Assembly (NCBI RefSeq): GCF_033097505.1
Contig: NZ_AP028654.1
Span: 512,001 to 576,000, forward strand
DNA length: 64,000 nucleotides
Direction of reading: 5' to 3'
From: Helicovermis profundi
Lineage (GTDB): Bacteria; Bacillota; Clostridia; Peptostreptococcales; Acidaminobacteraceae
The translations under genes and the position numbers were made by a program. Shown here piece after piece: positions 8,925-16,710 of this stretch; position 1 is the stretch's first letter; every line of letters begins with the position of its first letter. Under the pieces are notes generated by a model. The model had not been told where the DNA came from, ran no database searches, and was given only the letters and a program-made list of their open reading frames with translations.

Positions 8925-9890
8925 ATGAAAAGAAGAATTTTGAGTTTAGTAATGGTATTAAGTTTAGTAGTATCGATCGGTGCTGTAAGTTTTGCAAATG
9001 ATAATTACAGTATTCAGTCAGGAGACACTTTAGCTAATATTGCTAGTAAAACAGGTGTAAAAGTTGAAGATTTAGTTAAGTTTAACGATTTAAAAAATCC
9101 AAATATGATTTATGCTGGTGGAGTGTTAAAATTAGCTCCAGATTTTTCACAAGTTGATCTTAATGAAGAATATGTAATGGCCCTAGCTTGGGTTCAAAAC
9201 TCAGGTGAATTTAAAGCTCTTAGTTATCAAGCATTTAACATGGCTAAAATGATGATAGATCTTGATTTAGTAAACAATGCTTCAGCTACTATGAAAGGTG
9301 CAGTAATAGTAGATGCTGATGAAACAGTAATTGACAATAGTGCATTTAACGCTTCATTTGTTGGAAATGCAGGTCATTATTCATCATCTTCATGGGGTAA
9401 ATGGGTAAATGATGAACAAGCTCTTGCAATGCCTGGTTCAGCAGAATTTTTAAATTATGCTGCTAGTAAAGGCTATGATATTTACTATATTACAAACAGA
9501 AAAGAAACAGCAGGATTACTTGAGCCTACAATGAATAATTTAAAAGCTCTTGGTTTTCCACAAATCACAAAAGAACATATGATGCTTAGAACAGCAGAAT
9601 CTAGTAAAGAAGCTAGAAGAGATATGGTTGCTAAAGATCATAGACTTGTAGTTCTAATGGGAGACAACTTAAACGATTTCTCAAATGTATTTGAAAAGAA
9701 AAACAATGCTGAAAGAAGTGCAGAAGTTGCTAAATTAAAAGCTGATTTTGGTTCTAAATTTATTATGCTTCCTAATCCAATTTACGGAGAGTGGGAACCA
9801 CAATTGACTTCAGATTTTTACTGGGGACTTGACGCTAAAGGTAAAAGTGATGCAAGACAAAACTCATTAAGAAAATGGAATCAACAGTAA
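8925..9890 (+). CDS. Secreted LysM-acid phosphatase (class C, lipoprotein e(P4)-like HAD)
   Basis: Predicted exported 5'-nucleotidase/acid phosphatase. Residues 1-25 are a signal peptide with a typical Ala-x-Ala-like cut (SFA-ND), without a lipobox cysteine. Residues about 27-72 are one LysM domain (YSIQSGDTLANIASKTGV), which would anchor the enzyme to peptidoglycan. The HAD domain follows, with the nucleophile motif DADETVID (Asp130 and Asp132), YYITNRKE (motif II) and MGDNLNDF (motif IV). P4 proteins are normally lipoproteins, so a LysM anchor in place of the lipid is a variation. GGGGAGG precedes the ATG. It probably scavenges phosphate or nucleosides from nucleotides outside the cell. Confidence 0.85.
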   Translation: MKRRILSLVMVLSLVVSIGAVSFANDNYSIQSGDTLANIASKTGVKVEDLVKFNDLKNPNMIYAGGVLKLAPDFSQVDLNEEYVMALAWVQNSGEFKALSYQAFNMAKMMIDLDLVNNASATMKGAVIVDADETVIDNSAFNASFVGNAGHYSSSSWGKWVNDEQALAMPGSAEFLNYAASKGYDIYYITNRKETAGLLEPTMNNLKALGFPQITKEHMMLRTAESSKEARRDMVAKDHRLVVLMGDNLNDFSNVFEKKNNAERSAEVAKLKADFGSKFIMLPNPIYGEWEPQLTSDFYWGLDAKGKSDARQNSLRKWNQQ

Positions 9891-9910
9891 TAATGAAATT
9901 AATTAATTAG

Positions 9911-9938
9911 AAAGGTGAGCCTTGGCTCACCTTTTTTT
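9911..9938 (+). terminator. Terminator of the LysM-phosphatase gene
   Basis: AAAGGTGAGCC / GGCTCACCTTT with a two-base loop followed by T residues. Confidence 0.92.
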
Positions 9939-9971
9939 ACATAGTAAAGTGTAAAATACATATTAAAAAAG

Positions 9972-10919
9972 GTGATTACTATTAAAAAACATTATAAAAT
10001 ATATTCAGAGTTTCTGAAAGAAAAATACCACGAAAAAGTGTATAAGCTTCCAATAAATATTCCGCTTACTTGTCCAAATAGAGATGGAAAAATTGGTTAT
10101 GGTGGTTGTATTTTTTGTGGAGATCTAGGAGCTGGATTTGAAAATCTAAGTAGTAAAGTAAGTGTTAAAGACCAACTATCAATAAATAGAGAAAGAATCG
10201 AGAAAAAGTATAAAGCAAAAAAGTTTATTGGATATTTTCAAAATTATACAAATTCATATGAAAAATTAAGTGTTTTAAAAAAATATTATTTAGACGCTTG
10301 TATTGAAGATATTGTTGAACTTTGTATATCTACTAGACCGGACTGTATTAGTGAAGAATTTCTTAAAATGTTAAATGAAGTTTCAAATGAAAAAAATGTT
10401 CAAATAACTCTCGAACTTGGCCTACAATCAATTAATCATAAGACGCTTAAAATACTTAATAGAGGACATTCTTTAGCGGAATTTATTGATTCAGTAATTA
10501 TGATAAAAAAATTTGATTTTGATATTTGCGTTCACTTAATAGGTAACTTACCTTGGGATGATTTAGAAGATTTTATTGAAACTGCTAAAGTACTTTCTGC
10601 TCTTAGAGTTGATTTAATAAAAATCCACTCGCTTTATATCCTTAAAAATACAAAACTTGGTAATATGTATAAAAATGGAGAAATTGAAATTTGCACGGTT
10701 AAGGACTATGTCGAAAGAGTTGTTGAATTTATTAGATACAGCTCTAAAAATATAGTTTTTCAGAGACTTCTAGCAAGAGCACCAGAGGAAGAAACTTTAT
10801 TTTGTAATTGGTCTATGAGCTGGTGGAAAATAAATGATATGATTGATTTTGAACTTGATAGGCTTGGTGCTTATCAAGGAGATAAATGTGATTATTTAGG
10901 TGGAAAGAGCATAAAATAA
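9972..10919 (+). CDS. Radical SAM protein, YtqA/TIGR01212 type
   Basis: Uncharacterised radical SAM protein of the YtqA family, 315 residues. The cluster-binding cysteines are in LTCPNRDGKIGYGGCIFC, a spacing typical of this family (C...GGCxFC). CISTRPDCI and LELGLQSIN are the conserved SAM-barrel strands. Family members are linked by context to tRNA or cofactor modification, but the reaction should be treated as unknown. The start is uncertain: GTG 9972 lies inside the apparent ribosome binding site AAAGGTGAT, so a rare ATT start at 9981 is possible. Confidence 0.85.
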   Translation: MITIKKHYKIYSEFLKEKYHEKVYKLPINIPLTCPNRDGKIGYGGCIFCGDLGAGFENLSSKVSVKDQLSINRERIEKKYKAKKFIGYFQNYTNSYEKLSVLKKYYLDACIEDIVELCISTRPDCISEEFLKMLNEVSNEKNVQITLELGLQSINHKTLKILNRGHSLAEFIDSVIMIKKFDFDICVHLIGNLPWDDLEDFIETAKVLSALRVDLIKIHSLYILKNTKLGNMYKNGEIEICTVKDYVERVVEFIRYSSKNIVFQRLLARAPEEETLFCNWSMSWWKINDMIDFELDRLGAYQGDKCDYLGGKSIK

Positions 10920-11030
10920 TATTTTGCAATATATTTTTACTTAAAAAAGTAATCAATAATTGTTTATTTTATAGTATAATGAGATTGTAAATGCACATTA
11001 TAATTAAATGATTTGATTGGAGGTTATATT

Positions 11031-11846
11031 TTGGAAAACCAAATTAGAGAATGGAAAAAAGTTCTGATTCCTTATGAACAGGCTGTTGAAGAATTAAAAG
11101 TTAAATTTAAATCTATTAGAAAAGAATATAGGGAAATGAATGATTATTCTCCGATTGAATTTGTTACTGGTCGAGTAAAAAAAATATCCTCGATTATTGA
11201 AAAATCAAAACGTAGAGGAATACCTGAAAATAGAATAGTAGAGCTTATGGAGGATATTGCAGGAATAAGAATTATGTGTCAATTTAGAGATGATATTTAT
11301 AAAGTAGTGGAATTAATTAGAGCTAGAAATGGTAAAGATCTTCAAATTGTATACGAGAAGAATTATATCAAAAACACTAAAGAAAGTGGATATAAAAGTT
11401 ACCATATAATAATTAAATATCGCCTTCAAACTGCACTTGGTGAAAAAGAAATCCTTGCAGAACTCCAAATAAGAACTTTAGCAATGAATTTTTGGGCAAC
11501 TATTGAACATTCTCTAAATTACAAATATAAAAAAAATATACCGGAACTTGTTAGAAATAGACTTAAAAAAGCTGCAGATGCAGCGTCTGCTTTAGATGAT
11601 GAAATGTATGAAATAAGAAAAGAAATTATAAAAGCTCAGCTTCTGTTTGAGAGAAAATCAAATATTGTAACAGATATTACTAATAATATTAGGCTTTTAA
11701 TACTAGCAGAAAGAGAAGATGAAGCAGTTCAGTTTCAAAAAAGATTTGATAAACTTTGGGAAGAAGGCATGATGGATGATTTTGAGGATTTATTAGTAGA
11801 TATTAAGAATGAACTTCCTCGTTATAAAATTTTTTCTTCTGATTAG
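11031..11846 (+). CDS. Small alarmone synthetase, (p)ppGpp synthase RelQ/SasB type
   Basis: Transfers pyrophosphate from ATP to GDP/GTP, making the stringent-response alarmone. The synthetase domain is complete: EDIAGIRIMCQF, the YKSYHI loop and the signature ELQIRTLAMNFWATIEHSLNYKY segment (Glu and Gln of EVQIRT conserved as ELQIRT). There is no HD hydrolase and no TGS/ACT region, so it is the single-domain 'small' type. The start is TTG 11031, eight bases after TTGGAGG. An earlier in-frame TTG at 11013 would use the site itself as codons. A C-terminal helix (from about residue 185) matches the oligomerising tail of RelQ. Confidence 0.9.
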   Translation: MENQIREWKKVLIPYEQAVEELKVKFKSIRKEYREMNDYSPIEFVTGRVKKISSIIEKSKRRGIPENRIVELMEDIAGIRIMCQFRDDIYKVVELIRARNGKDLQIVYEKNYIKNTKESGYKSYHIIIKYRLQTALGEKEILAELQIRTLAMNFWATIEHSLNYKYKKNIPELVRNRLKKAADAASALDDEMYEIRKEIIKAQLLFERKSNIVTDITNNIRLLILAEREDEAVQFQKRFDKLWEEGMMDDFEDLLVDIKNELPRYKIFSSD

Positions 11847-11870
11847 ATATATAGGAATGATGGTGATAGA

Positions 11871-12560
11871 GTGGCTCTTTATGCAATAGGGGATTTACAT
11901 TTGAGTTTTTCTGAAAGTAAACCAATGGATATTTTTGGAGAAAATTGGAACGATTACGAAAATAAAATTAAAAAAAACTGGTTAGAAAAAATAAGCGATG
12001 AAGATACTATTTTAATTCCGGGTGATATTTCTTGGGCGATAAAATTTAGTGGAGCTATGATTGACTTAGAGTGGATTGATAAATTACCTGGAAAAAAAAT
12101 AATAATAAAAGGTAACCATGATTATTGGTGGACTTCACTAAAAAAAATGATAGGCAAGTTTGAAACTATTGACTTTCTTCATAATAAATATTTTGTATAT
12201 AAAGACTATGCTATTTGTGGTAGCAGAGGATGGAATTCACCATCTAAAACAAATTTTACAGAAAGTGATTTAAAAATATATAAGAGAGAAATCATTAGAC
12301 TTAAAATTTCTTTAGACAGTGCTATTAAAGATGGATATAGTAAGTTTATTGTAATGATGCACTATCCACCAACTAATGATTTAAAAGAAACAAGTGAATT
12401 TACTTCTCTTTTTGAAAAATATGGAGTAGAAAAAGTCATTTATGGACACCTACATACAGAAGCTTCTTTTTTTTCTAGTATACAAGGCGATGTAAATGGT
12501 GTAGAATATATTTTAGTGTCGTCTGACTATTTAAAATTTGATCCAAAAAAAGTATTATAG
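11871..12560 (+). CDS. Metallophosphoesterase
   Basis: Calcineurin-like phosphoesterase, 229 residues. The metal-site motifs are in order: AIGDLHLS (D-x-H), LIPGDISW (GD), IIIKGNHDYWW (GNHD), MMHYPPT (H) and IYGHLHTEA (GHxH). No signal peptide is seen, so it is cytoplasmic, and the substrate is unknown. A GTG start at 11871 follows GATGGTGATA, a weak site. It is 24 bases downstream of the alarmone synthetase and 13 bases upstream of the next gene, so the three probably form one unit. Confidence 0.85.
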   Translation: MALYAIGDLHLSFSESKPMDIFGENWNDYENKIKKNWLEKISDEDTILIPGDISWAIKFSGAMIDLEWIDKLPGKKIIIKGNHDYWWTSLKKMIGKFETIDFLHNKYFVYKDYAICGSRGWNSPSKTNFTESDLKIYKREIIRLKISLDSAIKDGYSKFIVMMHYPPTNDLKETSEFTSLFEKYGVEKVIYGHLHTEASFFSSIQGDVNGVEYILVSSDYLKFDPKKVL

Positions 12561-12573
12561 AATTGAGGTTAAT

Positions 12574-13128
12574 TTGATTAAGAAAAGAAATGAAGTAAAT
12601 GAACTAAGTAAATTTGTGGAAAATAGAGATATGCTTATTGATACTCTTAAAGAAGGTAAGATAAACAAAATTCAGTATATTGAAGCTTGTTACGAATTTT
12701 TAAAGGTGGAAAATATGAAGCCCTTTAAAATTAATGTTGATTCAATCGAAAAAAGTTTATACAATTACCAGTATTACAACACTCTAGCAAAATATACGCT
12801 TATGAAATGTGAAGAGTGTAGATTTAGAGATTCTACGAAGTCGCGTGAGTTATATGAATATGCTCAGGACTATTATGCTAAAAAAGATAAAGAAACATTA
12901 AATCTTTTAGAACTTATCAATTATAAAAATGTGAGTGCATATTTCTTGAAAATGAATTCGGAAGTATTAGAGGGAGAATTATTTGAAATAACAATTGATA
13001 ATTATGATAAAGCCGTATTTCATTCAAAGGATAAAAGAATATTAAATAGGCTTAAAAAAAATGGAGTGTTTGATGAAGAAGCAAAGTTGTCAATAATTGA
13101 TAAATATGTTAATACTAAATATGCATAA
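12574..13128 (+). CDS. Conserved hypothetical protein (DUF6648-like?)
   Basis: A 184-residue cytoplasmic protein with no motif I can tie to a function. It is rich in Tyr, Lys and Glu, mainly helical by composition, and has a CEECRF segment at about residues 83-88 that could be metal- or redox-active. I suspect the clostridial DUF6648 family but cannot confirm it. The start is TTG 12574 after TTGAGGTTAA, which avoids overlapping the preceding phosphoesterase gene. A long perfect terminator follows, closing the operon that begins at 11031. Confidence 0.6.
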   Translation: MIKKRNEVNELSKFVENRDMLIDTLKEGKINKIQYIEACYEFLKVENMKPFKINVDSIEKSLYNYQYYNTLAKYTLMKCEECRFRDSTKSRELYEYAQDYYAKKDKETLNLLELINYKNVSAYFLKMNSEVLEGELFEITIDNYDKAVFHSKDKRILNRLKKNGVFDEEAKLSIIDKYVNTKYA

Positions 13129-13139
13129 AAAATAAAACA

Positions 13140-13189
13140 AACAAAGTGGATACAACTTATTAAGATAAGTTGTATCCACTTTATTTGTA
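13140..13189. terminator. Strong, probably bidirectional terminator
   Basis: Arms CAAAGTGGATACAACTTAT and its complement (about 19 base pairs) with a four-base loop TAAG. T-rich sequence lies on both sides. Confidence 0.9.
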
Positions 13190-13305
13190 TAAGAGCTTTA
13201 AAAGTCTCTTATTATGTTTAAATAGCTAAAAAAAAGGTAAATATAATGTATAAGCTACAATAAAACTGTGTTGATTTATATAATTTTAACGAATGGAGGA
13301 ATACT

Positions 13306-13731
13306 ATGTTAAATTTAAATGGCATTAAAGTTGGTGAAAGTTTTACAATTCAAAAGAAAGTTACTGAAGAAGATACTGCACTGAACTATGGTAGTGGTAA
13401 ATTAGAGAAATTATTTGCAACACCATCGTTAATAGCATTAATGATAGAAGGAAGTTCAATGATGCTTGACGATAAACTAGAAGAAGGTTATATTACGGTT
13501 GGTAAAAGTATAAGTGCTTCGCATGATAAACCTACAGTGCTTGGAGAAACTGTTTCAGTTAAAATCGTAGTAGATGAAATAGTAGGTACAAAAATTAAAT
13601 TAAAAATTGACGCATTTGATGAAATTGGCTTAATAGGTCACGGAGAACATGAAAGAGTAGTTGTAAATAAAAATAGTTTACTTCAAAGAGCAAATAAACG
13701 TGAAGAAAAATTAAAAAGTACTAACTATTAA
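13306..13731 (+). CDS. FlK-like hotdog thioesterase
   Basis: A 141-residue protein of the fluoroacetyl-CoA thioesterase-like family. It shows the typical order: a T-x-T start (TIQKKVTEEDTALNYGSG), ATPSLIALMIEGSS with the active-site Thr/Glu region, VGKSISASHDKPTVLGETV with the conserved His, and a GLIGHGEHERVVV end. Members hydrolyse acyl-CoA thioesters, and the substrate here is unknown. Most clostridial homologues are housekeeping. GGAGGAATACT precedes the ATG. Confidence 0.8.
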   Translation: MLNLNGIKVGESFTIQKKVTEEDTALNYGSGKLEKLFATPSLIALMIEGSSMMLDDKLEEGYITVGKSISASHDKPTVLGETVSVKIVVDEIVGTKIKLKIDAFDEIGLIGHGEHERVVVNKNSLLQRANKREEKLKSTNY

Positions 13732-13783
13732 AATAACTTTAATTTAATAGCAACCTACACTAATGATTGTAAATGAGGTATAG

Positions 13784-14272
13784 ATGAATAAATTTTTTAA
13801 AATACTAATATTAAGTATATTTCTATTTTTATTTTGGATTATATTAAATGAAAGTTTAAATAAAACTACTATTTTATATGGTTTAGGTCTAAGTATAATA
13901 ATTTCTTTTTTTACAATCGATTTGGTTTTTTTTAGTGAAGAAAAAAATTATATTACTATTAATCCAATTACAATTTCATATTTTATAATTATTGTTTTTG
14001 TTGATATAATAAAATCAACATATACTCAAATAATAAGAATTATTAATAATGAAAGTAAAGTTAGAAAAGTTAGAGTTAAACTAAAATTTAAAAATATTTA
14101 TGCAAAAGTTCTTATTTCAAACGCAATAACGCTTACACCAGGAACAATTTCTTTGGAAATTGAAGAAAATATTATTAGTGTATTATGTTTCGCTGAAAAT
14201 ATAAAAAGTGAAAAAAAAATAGTTGATGATATAGAAAGATTACAAAAACCATTTACCTTATTTGAAAAATGA
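13784..14272 (+). CDS. mrpE: Mrp/Mbh antiporter subunit E (MnhE/MbhA)
   Basis: First gene of an eight-gene cation/proton antiporter operon. It has two or three N-terminal hydrophobic segments and then the soluble C-terminal part with the family signature ISNAITLTPGTISLEIEENIISVLCF. Subunit E is needed for assembly and function of the Na+(Li+)/H+ antiporter in Mrp systems. It is 162 residues, the usual length, with GAGG upstream of ATG 13784. Confidence 0.9.
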   Translation: MNKFFKILILSIFLFLFWIILNESLNKTTILYGLGLSIIISFFTIDLVFFSEEKNYITINPITISYFIIIVFVDIIKSTYTQIIRIINNESKVRKVRVKLKFKNIYAKVLISNAITLTPGTISLEIEENIISVLCFAENIKSEKKIVDDIERLQKPFTLFEK

Positions 14273-14331
14273 ATTCATAGTGGTAATTAGTAAAATATTA
14301 TTAATTAAATTTTAGGAGGATACTAAATTCT

Positions 14332-14586
14332 ATGTTGATAATTTCTATGATAGTTATTATATTTTCAATGATAGTATTATTTACTAAGTTAATTCTTAGC
14401 AACACCTTGTTTAAAAGGTTGGTATTTTTAAATTTATTTTCTTTATTAATAACAATGTTACTGGTAACATACGCTGTATATTCTAACGAACCTTTTATTA
14501 TGGATATTGCAATTGCATATTCTATTATTGGATTTTTAGCATTGGTATTGTTACTAAGATTTACTGGGAGTATAGACGAATCTTAA
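14332..14586 (+). CDS. mrpF: Mrp/Mbh antiporter subunit F (MnhF/MbhB)
   Basis: An 84-residue membrane protein with three transmembrane segments. The family region is AYSIIGFLALVLLLRF near the C-terminus. It follows subunit E with an AGGAGG site and precedes subunit G, the canonical order. It acts in the membrane arm of the antiporter. Confidence 0.85.
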   Translation: MLIISMIVIIFSMIVLFTKLILSNTLFKRLVFLNLFSLLITMLLVTYAVYSNEPFIMDIAIAYSIIGFLALVLLLRFTGSIDES

Positions 14587-14620
14587 TAAATAATACAATT
14601 TAAAGTTTCTAGGAGGGAAT

Positions 14621-14905
14621 ATGCTTTCAGATATTTTATTGATAATATCCATGAGTTTTGTATTAATTGGAGTTTTTGGTGTAATTAGATATGAAACTGT
14701 TTTAGCAAAGCTTCTTACAAGTAGTGTGATTGATACTGCAGCACTAATTATGCTTATGATTGCTTTAATTATTAAATTAGGTTTTTCATCTATGACCTTT
14801 AAATTAATTATTGTATTAATATTTGTTCTTATTACAAATCCTGTTATAAATCATTTAATAGCTAGAAATGTATATAAAAAAAATAAAAATAACAAAGAGG
14901 TTTGA
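14621..14905 (+). CDS. mrpG: Mrp/Mbh antiporter subunit G (MnhG/MbhC)
   Basis: A 94-residue protein with three membrane segments. IGVFGVIRYETVLAKLLTSS matches the G-subunit pattern (normally '..G..RxxDxxxRLHA..', here diverged). It has an AGGAGGG site upstream and its 3' end lies 1 base before the next start. Confidence 0.85.
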   Translation: MLSDILLIISMSFVLIGVFGVIRYETVLAKLLTSSVIDTAALIMLMIALIIKLGFSSMTFKLIIVLIFVLITNPVINHLIARNVYKKNKNNKEV

Positions 14906-14906
14906 A

Positions 14907-15440
14907 ATGTATATCAAATATGTGCTTATGACTTTACTTTTATTTCTTAGTTTAATAATAATACTGGAAAAAAACAATTTTAAGTTAATCGTATTTTTTT
15001 CAGTATTTTCTTTAATTTCAGCTAGTTTATATTTTTACAATTTTGCGCCTGATGTTGCACTCGCTGAAGTTGCTGTCGGAAGTGCTTTTGTTCCTTTAAT
15101 TTTTTTGATAGCGATTTCAAAGCAGAGAACATTTACTGTTATGAGTACTTTAAAAAAGAATTTTGAATATAATAAGATTTTAGTAGAATTTTGTATAAGG
15201 GAAAATTTAAAACTTAAGATAATTGATATAGATAGTGTAACAAATGATGAAAGTAGAACCATACATGGTGTCTTTAGAAGAAAAGATATAGATTTAATTG
15301 TAAATTATGATGAATATAATGGAAAATATGAGATGATTGGTAAAAAAACTAATATACTTTTAAATGAATTAGATAATTCTCTCATAAATTTTTCTAATAT
15401 AGAACTAATAAGAATACTAGATGAAGAAATGAAAGACTAA
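14907..15440 (+). CDS. DUF4040/MbhD-like antiporter subunit
   Basis: Equivalent to the first C-terminal module of MrpA, here a separate gene as in Mbh-type complexes. The hydrophobic N-terminal half contains the hallmark APDVALAEVAVGSA (about residues 53-66), whose acidic residues are part of the proposed ion path. The soluble C-terminal half (about residues 95-177) is unusual and unrecognised. The start is ATG 14907 after AAAGAGG. Without this correction the ORF would run into subunit G. Confidence 0.8.
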   Translation: MYIKYVLMTLLLFLSLIIILEKNNFKLIVFFSVFSLISASLYFYNFAPDVALAEVAVGSAFVPLIFLIAISKQRTFTVMSTLKKNFEYNKILVEFCIRENLKLKIIDIDSVTNDESRTIHGVFRRKDIDLIVNYDEYNGKYEMIGKKTNILLNELDNSLINFSNIELIRILDEEMKD

Positions 15441-15466
15441 AATATTGTTTTAAAATAGAGGTAATT

Positions 15467-15739
15467 ATGAAAAGTTTAAGGAAAGTATTAGTTATAGGAG
15501 TATTATTAATATTATTTGCACAAGTATTAATATTATTTTCTAAGGAAAAAGTTGATATAAATACTTTAAGCAAAGATTATTATATTACAAATGGATATAA
15601 AGAAACTAGTTCGAAAAATCTTGTAACATCAATATATCTTGATTATAGGCTTTTTGATTCATTTTTTGAAGCAAGCATTCTATTAGTTGTTGTTACGGGT
15701 ATTGCATTTATGACAATAAAAGATAAAGATTTAGAATAG
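15467..15739 (+). CDS. MbhE-like antiporter subunit (MrpA C-terminal module)
   Basis: A 90-residue protein with a membrane segment at each end. The segment NLVTSIYLDYRLFDSFFEA fits the conserved 'N-x-V-T-x-I-x-x-x-x-R-x-x-D-x-x-x-E' core of the MbhE/MrpA C-terminal family. It sits at the fifth position of the operon, exactly as in mbhABCDEFGH. Between this gene and the next there is a 220-base gap holding a structured repeat. Confidence 0.75.
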   Translation: MKSLRKVLVIGVLLILFAQVLILFSKEKVDINTLSKDYYITNGYKETSSKNLVTSIYLDYRLFDSFFEASILLVVVTGIAFMTIKDKDLE

Positions 15740-15814
15740 TAAAGTGTTAAGCTAATACTTAAAGTGTGATGAATATCATGTGTAGATAGCTTTTATTAAA
15801 ATAATAATTTATCC

Positions 15815-15930
15815 GATGCCTTAGAGTTCTAACCCCCCACTTCTTAAAAAAGTGGGGGATAAAGAACTCTAAAAAGGCCCTGGATTATGTTTTCTAAGAT
15901 TCAGTGGGCGTAAAAACTCCCTCTAAATCC
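15815..15930. repeat. Structured dispersed repeat, copy 1 (inside the antiporter operon)
   Basis: Starts CGATGCCTTAGAGTTCTAA. It contains a stem AGAGTTCT / AGAACTCT enclosing CCCCCACTT / AAGTGGGGG with a small loop, then a second folded part from CCTGGATT to CTCTAAATCC in which GGATT can pair with AATCC. The first ~65 bases recur at 62083-62155 with few differences. The strongly conserved hairpins suggest a non-autonomous mobile element or a structured RNA. I cannot assign a family. It may attenuate transcription between the E and B subunits. Confidence 0.65.
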
Positions 15931-15961
15931 AAGAAATTCATTTATTAAAAAAGAGGAAAGT

Positions 15962-16369
15962 ATGGAAAATTCTAAAATTTTAAACACTGTTAGTAGAATA
16001 CTATTACCATTTATAATTATATTTGGAATATATATAATAGTAAATGGTGATAAATCAGTTGGTGGTGGTTTTCAAGGTGGTGTAATTTTATCAACAAGTT
16101 ATTTAGTCTACTACCAAATTACTAATAAACACTTATTTTCTTTAAAAAAAATGTTGAAAGTTGATAAATATATTTTTATTATACTAATATTTGCAATTGG
16201 TTTTTCTCTTATAACAAAAGGGGAGCTGTTTACAAATTTTTTTCCAAGCTATTTTGATATTAGTATTAGAAGAACATATTTAGAATTATTAAATATAATT
16301 ATAGGAACAAAAGTAGCTATAGGTTTTATTGTATTATTTTTAATATTTATTGAGGAGGGAGATAGTTGA
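15962..16369 (+). CDS. mrpB: Mrp/Mbh antiporter subunit B (MnhB/MbhF)
   Basis: A 135-residue membrane protein with four predicted segments. GDKSVGGGFQGGVILSTSYLV is a clear version of the subunit B signature (G-x-x-xPGGGFQGG). ATG 15962 follows AGAGGAAAG. The 3' end overlaps the start of subunit C by 4 bases. Confidence 0.9.
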   Translation: MENSKILNTVSRILLPFIIIFGIYIIVNGDKSVGGGFQGGVILSTSYLVYYQITNKHLFSLKKMLKVDKYIFIILIFAIGFSLITKGELFTNFFPSYFDISIRRTYLELLNIIIGTKVAIGFIVLFLIFIEEGDS

Positions 16370-16710
16370 ATTTTGAAATTGGAATATCAATAATAATTAT
16401 TTTAATAGGAGTATATGGAGTAGCTACTAGTAAAAATATTATAAAATCTATTTTATGTTTCAATATCGTTCAGGCCTCAATTATTTTACTATTTGTTATT
16501 GTAGGGTCTTATGAAGGCGATGAGATACCAATTTTAACAAATTTCACAAGTAGTATGGTTGATCCACTTCCTCATGCACTTATGATAACGGCAATAGTAA
16601 TAAGCGCTTCTATTACAGCACTATCTTTAATGTTTGCAGTAAAAATATTTCACTACTACGGAACTCTAAATTGGAATGAACTTAGCAAAAAGGATGTGAA
16701 AACAAATTGA
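16366..16710 (+). CDS. mrpC: Mrp/Mbh antiporter subunit C (MnhC/MbhG, NuoK-like)
   Basis: A 114-residue NuoK homologue with three membrane segments. GVYGVATSKNIIKSILCFNI and DPLPHALMITAIVISASITA are the conserved regions of the family, with the acidic/His positions kept. TTG 16366 is used, overlapping the TGA of subunit B after a GGAGGGAG site. The 3' end overlaps subunit D by four bases. Confidence 0.9.
   Translation: MNFEIGISIIIILIGVYGVATSKNIIKSILCFNIVQASIILLFVIVGSYEGDEIPILTNFTSSMVDPLPHALMITAIVISASITALSLMFAVKIFHYYGTLNWNELSKKDVKTN

Noticed and set aside
15815-15930. CRISPR-like repeat
   Set aside because: Only one unit is present at each of two distant places, with no spacers. No CRISPR array or cas gene is seen in the window.
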